The translations under genes and the position numbers were made by a program. A DNA stretch of 64,000 nt. It comes from Xylogone sp. PMI_703 (Eukaryota > Ascomycota > Leotiomycetes). The stretch is from positions 2,356,001 through 2,420,000 of the forward strand of contig JAJTUQ010000006.1 of the NCBI GenBank assembly GCA_021399445.1, written 5' to 3'. Below the pieces are notes generated by a model. That model was not told where the DNA came from. It saw only the letters and a program-made list of their open reading frames with translations, and ran no database searches. Shown one piece after another: positions 25,168 through 35,965 of this stretch (positions within the stretch are counted from its first letter, which is position 1; each line of letters opens with the position of its first letter).

Positions 25168-26891
25168 CTATAAAGGAGAGTCAGTGCTTTCCCTTTGTCT
25201 ACTAAAATTGTAGTTTACATAGCCACATACAATCACACTAAGGCTTGTCAGCATCTCTCCACATCTATTGTTAGGATTAGTACTTGCAATTGTTGATGTC
25301 GATCCCTCATTATGAATCGTGCAATAACCTCCCGTACAAACTCTACATTTTAACTCCGTCTTCGAAACACATTCAGCACACTGTATGAGAGTAAGCGTTT
25401 GATTGAATTAGTGCAGTCCTCTTTGAATCACTTACGACAAATCCGCATGCAACGCAGCTTCGATACAGGCCAATCTATTGTAAGACTTATTAGTCCTGAT
25501 ACTAAAAATGGCGATATTGAGTGAGACAATATATAGAGCTATGAATGGTCCTGGATTTCAGGGATATTTCGTAGACATGCTGTTTAATGAAACTTTGTAC
25601 ATGCCTTAAACTTTTGCTTCTGAATAGAATCAGACGCTGTTTGCCCGTTAATGCCAGATACACTTTGGGGAGCCTCTTCATGATATGAACTCCCACTTCT
25701 GTTAGGCTCGTAGCAGTCCTCACACCACCATTTGTTGCAGCTTTTGCACCAAGACTTTTGAATGCAACTTAAACAGCGTGCCAGTAGCTTGACACTGTCT
25801 CTAGGAAAGATGCTCACTGCTTTTGCATCTCTTGCTCTCGATGAATGGAGCGGCGGTGGAGCCAACAGGGGAAACCTATCATATGTTGATTTTCCGAACC
25901 GTAAAATTTTCTCTGGGGCACTTTGGCAGGTATCGCACGGTTTCATAACATAGTTAGCAATCTCGGCTCTCAGATATGCATTAGCATTATTATACCACGG
26001 CACGCCGTTGGTATCTGTCTGTTTTACTGTGGTAGTTAGGGCCGAATGACGAGGGCCGTCACAAAGCACCGCATCAAAACTAATAATACCTTGGCAAGCA
26101 ACCAATACATCAGCCCATTCTTTCTTGGGCTCTCTATCAAATAATCTCCCCCTTTCATGAAACCATTTCCGTTCGTCTTGGGTCATCTCACAAACTATAT
26201 CATCCATCCGGCTTGAGGTGACAGATGAATGAGGGCTGGGATTTGTTGGATGTCGTGGATCCTCCTTCCTTCCAAATACGTAGAGGGCTTCGAGCTTCGG
26301 AGTTTTTTCCGGTCTTGACGGCCTTACAGCGTAAAGCAAAGCTTGGATAAGTTTCCGTTCATTTAAATAGAGAACTTCCCGAATTGACAGCATCCGAATA
26401 CTTAACGAACTATCAAGAATGATATCGCTGACCAAGTCGGCAGTGACGCAGAGGCCATCTAAAATCAAGGTCTGAACATCCTTGAGAACATTTCTCCGGT
26501 GTAAGGAGCTAAATACTCCTCTTAGAGGCCCAGAATAAAAGCTTTCTAGAAGGTCAGTATATAGTTAATACCAGCACGATCGGCAGACAAACTCGTCTTC
26601 TGTCACATTTTCATCAAGTTGCACGTTTCTCCATACCTCGCCACCCTGGTCAATTGCAGTGATCCGTCTCGGTAAAGAGCCGGTCTCTGATAAATCCAAG
26701 TGACGAAAGACCTTCGGAGTTTTATGTATTAGGGTCTGAAAGGACTTTGAAGTTGCTCCAAGAGCAAGGAGTGAGGAGACTGGCAAGTAGGGAACTGTTC
26801 TATAAAGGAATAGTGGATTCGAGAGGAACTCGATGAGTGAGATAGGCTCTTTAAGTGATACTGAGTTAATAGTCTGGGCAACTTTGTCCAT
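25168..26891 (-). CDS. F-box protein with Cys-rich C-terminus
   Basis: Exons complement(26593..26891), (25605..26541), (25436..25474) and (25168..25380); about 495 residues. F-box proteins recruit substrates to the SCF ubiquitin ligase through Skp1. Seen: an F-box-like N-terminus (LIEFLSNPLFLYRTVPYLPVSSLLALGATSK); a leucine-rich middle (LDGLCVTADLVSDIILDSSLSIRMLSIREV); a conserved block VACQGIISFDAVLCDGPRH; and Cys pairs (CDTC, CLSC-x8-C-x2-C-x4-C-x2-C). After two more introns comes CVACGFVCAECV...CRVCTGGYCTIHNEG, a treble-clef-like zinc cluster. The second intron (130 nt) needs a GC-AG donor (AAG|GCATGT), and its exon 3 is only 39 nt. The 3' end is uncertain: a GTATGT...TAG intron (25168..25230) would extend the protein to a stop at 25027. 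Confidence 0.75.
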
Positions 26892-27601
26892 ATCTTTTTG
26901 ACAAAATAGTACTCAAAAGGACACTGGCTTGATGAAGGTATCGCCGAGAGTCGAACGCACCATCGTCAGTAGATGCCATAGGAATGATGGTGGTATCACG
27001 GTGGCACGTGCCCTCCCTCATATAGTATGTGGCTGGAGCCGAATGTGGCTGATGAACTTTGTTCTGGTTGTAGGAAGGGGAGGGATCAGTCTTACTAGCC
27101 AGTTTTATGGTGACTTCAAATGAATAATCTTACATATGTTGACTCACGGTATGCAAAAGGCGGCGACATAGCAGAGTTGTTCAGGGAACGTTATTTGCAG
27201 CTTGCTCCTTTCAATGTGCAATAAAAACACAGTAATGGCTGAAGTCTCCATGTCAACTTTTCAAAGACATAGTATCCTAGACCTCGTAAGGCACTATTTA
27301 TATCTGAGGTTCTAAGAGAAATTTAGTCATAAGAGGACATCATATTCTAAAGCTCGGTAATCCTAGACATACGTGTCTGGAGAGCCAACTCGCAGATTTG
27401 ATGCGGTCTCTGGATGAGACTGGAGCTGCTACACTCCATATTCTCGATGTATCAATAGTCAACCATAATTTCAGGAATTACCGACTGGATACGTTCAAAA
27501 GCCTGACAGCAAGACACCTTGCCTTTCATAATCTTCGAGGCCTCTTTCTGATCTCAATTCTCATGTAGATCATACCGAACATGAGCCTATTCTACAACAT
27601 G
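26892..27601. other. Intergenic with a possible gene relic
   Basis: It contains the F-box gene promoter and the 3' flank of the tRNA modification gene. On the plus strand an 86-codon open frame (27308..27568, internal ATG 27401) has a leucine-rich, F-box/LRR-like look (SLTARHLAFHNLRGLFLIS) but no proper start or partner exon. It may be a gene fragment. Confidence 0.45.
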
Positions 27602-29136
27602 TCAAGTTGGCCGTACTTCTATGTTTTCCTCTTGTTGTTCTTCAGGTTCTCTCTCGGTCTCTTGTAAAGACTTTTTCTTATTTTTCTTGAGGAGCTGTCT
27701 ATGTCTCCGGCTCTTAATATGTAATTGCCACTGGTGATCAGTGACTGTTACTACATTGCACATTGGACATTCGTGGCGTCTTGGTCCAGGTCTTTCTCCA
27801 GGTTCTTTTGGAGCTAGATACTCTTCTGCGGCTTCGGATAGACTGCTTGGCGCAGGAAGTTCAGTGCCATCCAGGAATTTCTGTGTGATGTCTTGTGCGA
27901 TCTTACTGACATTCGTTGACCACTTGTTGATGTTGGTCCCGTCTAAAAGATAAAGGTTGTCAATCTTGCCGTCCGTCCGCAACTCAGGCATTAGTTTTAA
28001 ACGTATCCACCGAATTTGACTTTTTGCGTATTGTCTTGTGGCAGCTTTGGTTTTGTCTATTGCCTCCCTTAGCAACCTGGCTAATTCTTCACGAGTTGGC
28101 CCCAGGTTAAGAGCCAACAGATATTCTTCGAATTCTTTCCATCCAATCGAGACCCAAATACCTCGTGTTTTATCAATTTCGTAACCGGCTGTTATTTGCT
28201 TCTGGAGGAATTTTTCCATAGCTGATACTTCCCTCAGCAAGCCAGAGTTGACCATTTTATCCACCCTCTCATTTAATCGCGTTTTAAGGGTCTCAGGTTC
28301 ACAATGTACCCAAAAAAGGAGCGGTGAAGAGGATTGGGCCGAACCAGAAGGAATACCAGAGTCCTCTAGTGGTGCATCGGTCTCATTCAGCGAGACTAAC
28401 CCCTTCTGTCTGGCATAGATATCGGACGCTTTTGTGCCTGTTCGAAGAAAAATTTCCAAAGATCTTCTGATTTTCCTCCTATCTTGTGGATGCCATCTGT
28501 CGGCCATCACAGGATCTACTTCTCTCAAACGTGCCAGCATCTCTTCTGTTGGAGCATCCAATATGGGATACATGGTGGATATATCCTTGTTGGAGAGCTT
28601 GTTACCCCCTCGTTCCTCCACTCCCCCAGGAACCAGAACATTGCTAAACAGTAATGAGTGTGTATAGTAATGGGTACCTCCGACAATTATAGGTAGATTT
28701 CCGCGACCCCATATCTCTCGAATCGTCTGACTTGCTATATTCTGGAACTTTGATACGATGTATGGCTCTTCGTCAAGTCCGATGAAACCAAGGAGATGAT
28801 GCGGAACGCCTTTTTGTTCTTCTTCTGTAATTTTATTTGTTACAAGCGGTAAACCCTGGTACATTTGCATGGCATCGGCATTGACTATCTCTCCATTGAA
28901 ACGCTTGGCTAAATCTACAGCAAGCTGTTTCGAGGTTAGTCAAAGCCAGAAAACTAAGACCAAGTACTTACTTCAGATTTCCCTGTGCCTGTAGCCCCTA
29001 AAACAAATATTAGCGGCTTCACTGGGGGTATTCGCGCCATAGCTGCATATCTCGAAAAGTGTCGAAAATATCGCGACATCAGAGCCGGCTCTTTAGACCC
29101 TAACGATTCATACGAACATTTTATGTCGAATCGCAT
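27602..29136 (-). CDS. MOD5: tRNA dimethylallyltransferase (isopentenyltransferase)
   Basis: Exons complement(28972..29136) and (27602..28924), with a 47-nt intron (GTAAGT donor); up to 495 residues. The enzyme transfers dimethylallyl from DMAPP to A37 of tRNAs reading UNN codons, which steadies codon pairing. Seen: P-loop LGATGTGKSE; then after splicing LAVDLAKRFNGEIVNADAMQMY; the DEEPY substrate region; WVHCEPETLKTRLNERV; and RQYAKSQIRWIR, the tRNA-binding block. A C-terminal U1-type C2H2 zinc finger (CPMCNVVTVTDHQWQLHIKSRRH) is typical of eukaryotic forms. Three in-frame ATGs (29136, 29079, 29040) precede the P-loop. The stretch MSRYFRHFSRYAAM is basic and could be a mitochondrial targeting sequence, as in yeast Mod5. 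It starts 150 nt after the stop of the next gene on the same strand. Confidence 0.94.
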
Positions 29137-29285
29137 GCCAGCTTTACATTTCGATGCACAGCTCCGTCATCCATCACGTGATCATACTCCACAGATCCAC
29201 AGCCAATCATATGCAGCTATTCCTCTGATAATATTCTTTGACATTTTGCTTAATAAGAACTAAATACAAATATTTCTGTAGCCTC

Positions 29286-30027
29286 TTAAAATAGTCCTTC
29301 CTGATTCATCCATCTTATGAGGTCAGTATGGGAGATTTGGCCCAATCTGAGATTTGAATACGGAATCGCTAGGTTTAATTGCTGACGTTTGAGGTAACCG
29401 ATCCTATGTACATCCGCCCAGAATTGATTATGTTCTGGACGAAACCTCTATCACAGTATTAGTATGCGAAAGACCATCCAATGATATTTGAGTCTGTGGA
29501 TACCTTTGGGCCAAATGCGGACCAGTCCTTTCCCATTTTCCTTGGATCGACTTGCTTCCCACGACTGAGAGAGCGATTCATCCTGTGCCACTCCTTTCTC
29601 GTAAACATGGGATAGTACGACTCATCAGTATAAGGATCTCCTCCATTCTGATGCCAATCCGTAGGGATGAACCACTCAACGTAGCGGCGGGAGTACGGGT
29701 CATAACGATGGACACCCCTTGAGGTATTCCAGAACCCATTGTGCTGAAATTGTTCTGCCACATGGGCATCCTGGTCATGGTAGGAATCCCTAGAACCTTT
29801 AAGTTTCGTAGCCGGTTGGAAAAGCTGAGCCTTGAGTAATATGAGCCAACGTACCAATTACCACACACTTCTCGTGGGATTGAAGCTGCCTTCCTTTCCC
29901 TTGGTGTCTGGAGAAACATGTCTGGTCCCCTACCAGTTAAAATATCATTGAGGCCGCGCAAGAATCCACGTTTGTTCTTGCCCTTTTCCCCATCTTTAGG
30001 CCAGATAATTCGGAATTGTGGGCTCAT
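29286..30027 (-). CDS. Unrecognised 206-aa basic, aromatic-rich protein
   Basis: Exons complement(29855..30027), (29504..29789) and (29286..29447), with introns of 65 and 56 nt. The joins CGNWDSYHDQDAHVAEQ and FGPKRFRPEHNQFWADVH are both in frame and open, which strongly supports a real gene. The protein starts MSPQFRIIWPKDGEKGKNKRG and is rich in Arg, Trp, Tyr and Asp. It has no membrane segment and no catalytic motif that I know. The basic N-terminus followed by GFLRGLNDILTGRGPDMFL could fit a mitochondrial or ribosome-associated protein, but this is a guess. It is in tandem with the tRNA modification gene on the same strand. Confidence 0.75.
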
Positions 30028-31241
30028 GGTGCAAGGTAAGATAGAAAGCTCTCAATTATTTGAACAGAACAAATCTAAGGATGAAGAAACAAGAACTAGA
30101 AACTTGAAGAGATAAACCGAGTAAGAATTCCAAAGACATTAGGAATGAAGACAGATATCAACTACCATATATAGTTGGCTAGATTTGATAATTTGCACCT
30201 ACACTTCTAGCATGACAAGCAAACCAAACATCGTTGGCATGACCAGAGTCAAGCTACAGGAAGATGAGACTGCTTTCTGATTCGCTTCGCAATTATCGAA
30301 ACAAATACCTTGTGAGCAATCACGACTAAGATGCATTGCCAGATTTTGTGTGTTTATCAAGAGACGTATTGCATGTATCTTGCATGAGACATCAAACAGT
30401 TGAGTCTTCTACGAGATCCTGGTGATGCCGCAGGGGCTATGGCCCGTGCTCCAGCGTGGCTCGTGCATAACCGCGAGTGTTTATCCAGGATATCTATCTA
30501 CGACGCGACATTGGCTGGAATTCCATCTCAGATTGCCTTATACTTTAGAGTCTGTTGTTCTACTGTTACTACTACTCATTGTGCTGGATAAACTCTGTAT
30601 TTTGTTTCAATGGCATTGTATTCCATAACTCCAGGTTGATATCTCATAACACCATTCACTCGGCGCGTCCCCGCTCAGAAGCTCTTAAGCTCGGTACAGG
30701 CTTGTGAATTGGTACGCGCTTTACAGTCCAACTCCAAGAACATGCCATTAGCTAATTCAGATATAAAGTTTAGAGCAACTGTCATTTAGGATAACCTCAT
30801 AGACACTTGGATCATCATTTATAAGAATTAGGCAGGACCTTCACTCTCACCACCCGGTGCCTCATCCAATATATCTATACACGGACCGCATTCGAGCTTC
30901 CGTTGTATAAGTCCCACGCGCATAGTTCGCAAAGCCTCATAGTCCTCGAAGACCGAATGCAGTAATGAGATGCTCAACTTATTGTGTAGAAAACTAGACC
31001 GCAACGCGTTATTCGATTTGTACCCGTGAAAAGCAGTGCCCTATGATAGCGAGTGAACTTCAACGGGAGTTTGTGGCCGCGAAGGCTTTGTAGCCGGACT
31101 ATTTCTGATTAGAGGCATTGTCAACATAGGGTCGGCAACTCATCAGGCTGCGGGAATAACGAGCCTGTTGATTGATACAGTTTATCATACTGTCCTTACA
31201 TGTGCTTAAGGGAATTCTCATTGTAGTACACGCTAGCAAAC
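30028..31241. other. Intergenic between divergent genes
   Basis: No gene seen in about 1.2 kb. It holds the 5' regions of the 206-aa protein gene and of the sirtuin gene. Confidence 0.65.
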
Positions 31242-34236
31242 ATGCCCACAGTCAATGTTGGCCCGGAGTCATTTCCGGAACTGCAACTGATTGCAGATGC
31301 CCTGGCAGGGTCTAAGAAGGTTGTGGTAATAACTGGTGCTGGTATCAGTACAAACTGTGGTATCCCTGTGAGTGAAATGGAGCGAAGTCATTGAGAAAGT
31401 CCCGCTTATAAGATCCTAGGATTTCCGCTCCGAGAATGGGTTATATTCATTGATCCAGGCGCAATACGATGCAGCGATGAAGCAAGCCCAAGACACTGAG
31501 GATGTTGAGGAGCGGCCTGTAAAACGGAGACGTGTCTGTGAAAGGTGGACATATGTTCCTATTCCACGCTCAGACACCGATGAGTCGGTGCCGTCTTCTC
31601 CTGAACCGTCAAAATCTTCCTCAGAGCCTTTGGCTAGCAGCATTGAACCTGGCAGCAATATACTAGCAGAGACGCCGCCGGCATCAAAGGAATCTGTCAA
31701 GGACCCGCAGCCAGTACAGCGACGATCTCTGAGGTCTTCCCTTGGCATTCGGCTTGTTGAAGACAGCGTTGCACAAGCAACAACCAAACCTTCATCATTC
31801 ACAGAAAAACAGCACCTGACCCGCCGGCAATCCTTAAGATCTGCTGGTAGTGCTGAACTCTCTGAAGAAAAACCTTTGCGTACACCTAAGAAGCGTACAC
31901 CTAAGAAACGTGCATCATCTCAAGATTTGAAAATAACGCCGATGCGAAATCTGAGATCAAGAGCTAATAGTGAGCAACTGAATAAGAGCGCACTGATAAC
32001 CCAGGAGGTGAAAGGCAAGAGGACACCAGTCAATTCTCAACTCCATACCTCAAAAGATCAAACTCTTCCTGTGGCTACAGTCCCTCAAGACAAAAGCAAA
32101 TCTTCCTCAGAGAAGCTCACAACAGACTGTTCAGACAAACCGGCAAATCGCTCTCGCAGATCTTTGAGGTCAGAGGCTCGTAACATAAATCTAACGGAAA
32201 CTGATTCTTCTACCACTCCCTCGACACCGTCAGAACTAGAACGTGCTGAAGAGTCTAGACAAACCCCAGAACCGCCTATCAACACTACAGACGCCAAGGT
32301 GGATAATATTCCTGCCACGACTGAGTATTCTGCCGCAGATACTATCACGTCTATTCCACCACCTTATTTGCAGAAGGAATCTTCAACTTCCTCAACCTCA
32401 GGGAATGATGAGCCTTCAAGCACACAGACCTCACAATCTTCACAGTCGTCTACACGCACCAGCCTCCCAAATCTAAAGGGGAGAGACCTCTTTGATTCTA
32501 TGATTTGGTCGAATGCACTCACAACATCCATTTTTTATATGTTCATTTCAACATTAAGGGAAAAGATCAAAAATGACGTCAAAACCACCACCGACACCCA
32601 CAAATTCATCAAAGCACTCAGGGATAGCGGCCGCTTGGTACGCAACTACACTCAAAATATCGATGCCTTGGAAGCGCGTGAAGGCCTCTGTACAGAATTG
32701 GCGCGTGGTCCGGGGAATCGCGCGCGTTTTAGCTCCAAGGCAAAGAGAGAACCTCGACCAGCTGATGTCACCGGAGGAACTACTCACGATGGAGGAGTCG
32801 AAGTTGTTATGCTCCACGGAAGCCTGGTTCGACTTCGATGCTCGATCTGTGGGAAACTATCCGATTGGGATGAGGCGGACAGACAGTCAACAACGTCTGC
32901 CGGTCGTGCCCCTGACTGCCCACTGTGCTCCGAACATTCTGCCAAGCGTGAGGGAAGAGGAAGAAGAAGAGTAGCAATAGGACGACTAAGACCAGACATT
33001 GTCCTATATGGTGAACAACATCCAGAAGAACAGCTGGTAGGATCCTTAATCACTTATGATCTGAGTCTCGGTCCTGATGTATTACTTATTCTCGGTACGA
33101 GTATGAGAGTGCATAGTCTGAAAGTTATGGTTCGGGAGTTTGCAAAGGCGGTGCATCTTCGAGGTGGAAAAGTAATCTTTGTCAATCACACCAAGCCCCC
33201 AGAGAGTATTTGGGGAGAAATTATTGACTACTGGGTTCAATGGGATTGCGATGCTTGGGTCCGAGATTTGAAAGAGAGAAGAGCCGATATATGGTTACCG
33301 CAGGGTACTAAGATGCCAAAAGGAAAGGAGACTAAAGAGAAGCCAGAACCGAAGAATCCTACTGCGGTCAGAGATGATAAACAGAACGGTGTTTATCTTA
33401 CCTTCAAAGCTCTAGATGCACTCGCGAAGATCAGGGATTCACAGGGTAATGCAGCACCTCGGGCTGCATACTACGGCAAGAAACAATCTGAACACATCAC
33501 AATCCCACCACTCAAAGGGAAGTCTGACATTCAAGTTGTTCTGCCAGCCCACGACCCCAAACTGTCAGCAGCCGAAACCATTGCAAACAGTAAGAAGAGA
33601 CCGTATCGGCCAAATGCCACCCGCGACGATAAGAAGAATGGCGTGTATTTGGTTACAAGGATTATCGAAAGCCTTCGAGGTATCATCTCGTCTGCAACAA
33701 AGTTACCACTTAAACCGCGTTCTCATAACTTGCCTACTTTCTCATCATCCTACAGTGGCTCCGCTGATCGCGGCAAAAGCCCCAGCTATTTCCCAGTCAT
33801 CCCAGGGCTTGCTTGGCCTTCTCCAGAGAAAATAAACCTTCCTTCTCGCTCACCTTCTGAGTATCTGACACCACGCACTCATATATATCGCACTCCGTCA
33901 CACTCGTCTTCGAAATCTGTTTTAGATCCGGTGAATAGTTCTTCTCCCTCGGGCGCGGATCACTGGCCTTCTGATACCATAGTTGTATCCAGGTCTCCAA
34001 ACTCTCAGGATGCTATCGTCGTTGATATCCCAGGAGAGACGCAGGACGCAATAGTTGTCATGAATCCACGAGGTTCCCAGAGGCGACAACAACAAGAACA
34101 GCTACCTTCTCCGCGTGCAAGTTCTGATTCGATGACACCAAAGTCACAACGCATAAAGCATATTGGCAGCATTGATTGTATTTTATCTAGTCCTCGTTCC
34201 AGTAGTACGGACCCTGTTGTCCAGAAGAGTACCTAA
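31242..34236 (+). CDS. HST4: Sir2-family NAD-dependent deacetylase, Hst4-like
   Basis: Exons 31242..31367 and 31420..34236 (52-nt intron) give 980 residues. Hst3/Hst4-type sirtuins remove acetyl from lysine 56 of histone H3 and protect genome stability. The motifs are in order: TGAGIST and GIPDFRSENGLYS (NAD site, rebuilt by splicing); YTQNIDALE; catalytic His508 in VVMLHGSL; zinc Cys pairs CSIC and CPLC; RPDIVLYGE; LGTSMRVH; and FVNHTKPP. All key residues are present. It has a large insertion of about 330 residues (about 60-390), Ser/Thr/Lys-rich, between DFRS and the KGRDLFD block. A long disordered tail carries two RDDKxNGVYL copies and three 12-residue DxIVV repeats. The gene symbol is by family resemblance. 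Confidence 0.93.
33973..34080 (+). repeat. Three tandem 36-nt units encoding DxIVV repeats
   Basis: Within the sirtuin tail, residues 894-929 form three 12-residue units beginning DTIVV, DAIVV and DAIVV and each ending in Gln. Hydrophobic VV/IVV cores next to acidic residues resemble SUMO-interacting motifs. The DNA units have diverged, so this is an old duplication kept at protein level. Confidence 0.8.
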
Positions 34237-35335
34237 TGAGCTTAAACAACCGACGATGAGGTTATGATTTGAATGGGTTTGACTAGAGAAACCGTGTTAG
34301 GCTTTCTGGTTTATGAATAGGAGCATTAGGGCGTTTAGGACTGGTAACAAACATGGTGGAGTTTACTGTAGGGGTGCATGTATAGAAGAAGCATACTACT
34401 ACTTGTCTATTAGAGTATATAAACCTGTTATTTGTTAGATAGAATCGAGTTGTGATCCAAGATATCTCAAGAATCCTATGATGATCGGTATATAACTCTT
34501 CAGCATTGTTAATGCTTTGAATCCAAAGCACTTTTCCTATATATTAGTACCATTAGCGTTTTGGTTGCTCAGCGATGTCGTTGCATCTGGTGCCGCAAAC
34601 TTGGGTTCCAATACCATCGATTGTAACAGAATTATGGTGTCACACATAGAACATACAGCCAGTTTATAAACCTCAAATCAAATATAAATTCCATTTAACA
34701 GTAAGGGTATCGATATGTTCCTAATAATACGCGTTCCGACCCTTCCATCAAATGCCCGAATTAAACCCTGGCCATTCGAGAATATGAACTCCTTTCTAAC
34801 GCCGTAAACCAGTAAACTCTTAGCTCTTTCCTTCCTCCTTATAATAATACATAACCCAATGGGTACTTTTTGGTTGAAACCTTCGTTTTGGTGATATGTC
34901 CAGGATACAGCGCCTCGATCCAAATGTGATTTTAGGTGCTTGATATCCAGGATACGGGATACTATCTCGTTGAAATATTTACAATCGTACACTACAATGA
35001 GTATGTGCGTGTGCATCATCGCGATTTTATCGCATCTATAATTATAAATTAGTCAATTATTGTAAAAAAGGATTTTCAGAATCACTCACAATATTCTGAT
35101 CTATGGTCAAGATCACATATGTAGCACCAATCTTTATGGTGTTAAACGGTTCTCCTCAATAATCTTACAGGAATGGTGTCGCCCTAGATTATTGGTATCG
35201 AAGATGTTTGAAGTTGTATCGAAACGAGGGTCGATATCGAAAGACAACTGAAGAAGAATCGAGCTCGTCCAGAATCATCATATAAATGGACCGATGGGTA
35301 AATCGAGAGATATCGATAATCCATTGCCGAGAGTG
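34237..35335. other. Intergenic, convergent side
   Basis: No convincing gene. A 113-codon minus-strand frame (34678-35019) starts MMHTHILIVVYDCKYF but shows no known domain; I treat it as chance. Confidence 0.5.
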
Positions 35336-35965
35336 CTAAGGAACGCATATGTCGCGATATCCACCCTTCCGATATCCTACAGTTCCCGACACCTTGACAC
35401 ATGCTCTCCGAGGACGAGCATTATGACTTCTCGACCTCAAAATCATTGAATGCGTATCGCTAGACATTGTGAAATTATCATGGGATCTCCGTCTTGTTGG
35501 TTTGGATATCTTATTCGACTTCGTGGTCGACCGGGAAACCTGCTTCCTGGTCTTCCGACGCTGGCTCCCACACTCCCTCGCGATCTCAGGATCCGACGAC
35601 AACTCTTGCTTCGTCTCGTAGTCAGACATACATAGGGGCGTATAGGGTGATGAGTTTGATGAATTAGTCGCGATAGAGTCGATGGAATCGATGGAAAAGA
35701 TGGACTCAGGGCGTGGCGAAGCGGATCGCGAGGACGTCGGCGAAGGCGTGGCAGACATCATTCCAACAGGTTCCAACGATGATTCACTACTGTATCCTCC
35801 CCCTATAGAGCCCCCTAACTCAAAGCCTTGTGTTCTCTGAAGGACCTCCAGGCGTGCTGTCAGTTGGGTTGTGAGGACCCTCTGCCAGGCCTGATCCAGG
35901 TGCTGTCGCAGGACCGGATCGGCCTCGACGGAGTTTTCTCGAAAATAGCAATGACCGTCGTCCAT
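35336..35965 (-). CDS. Hypothetical Ser-rich protein, 209 aa
   Basis: A single-exon frame starting MDDGHCYFRENSVEADP. An N-terminal helix-like part (LRQHLDQAWQRVLTTQLTARLEVLQ) is followed by a disordered Ser/Pro/Asp-rich middle (SATPSPTSSRSASPRPES) and a basic C-terminal third (RRKTRKQVSRSTTKSNKISKPTRRR). It may be nuclear, judging by the basic clusters. I recognise no family. Another open minus-strand frame of 70 codons (35969-36181) ends 3 nt before this start, so the gene could have an upstream coding ORF or a missed exon. Amino acid use looks like a real disordered fungal protein. Confidence 0.5.
   Translation of the reverse strand: MDDGHCYFRENSVEADPVLRQHLDQAWQRVLTTQLTARLEVLQRTQGFELGGSIGGGYSSESSLEPVGMMSATPSPTSSRSASPRPESIFSIDSIDSIATNSSNSSPYTPLCMSDYETKQELSSDPEIARECGSQRRKTRKQVSRSTTKSNKISKPTRRRSHDNFTMSSDTHSMILRSRSHNARPRRACVKVSGTVGYRKGGYRDICVP

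Noticed and set aside
26940..27030. tRNA-like stretch on the minus strand with a GTTCGA core
   Set aside because: The sequence around the core does not form T-arm or acceptor stems, and no A box lies at the right distance.
34678..35019. 113-codon minus-strand frame
   Set aside because: No motif, isolated, AT-rich; cannot be told from chance.
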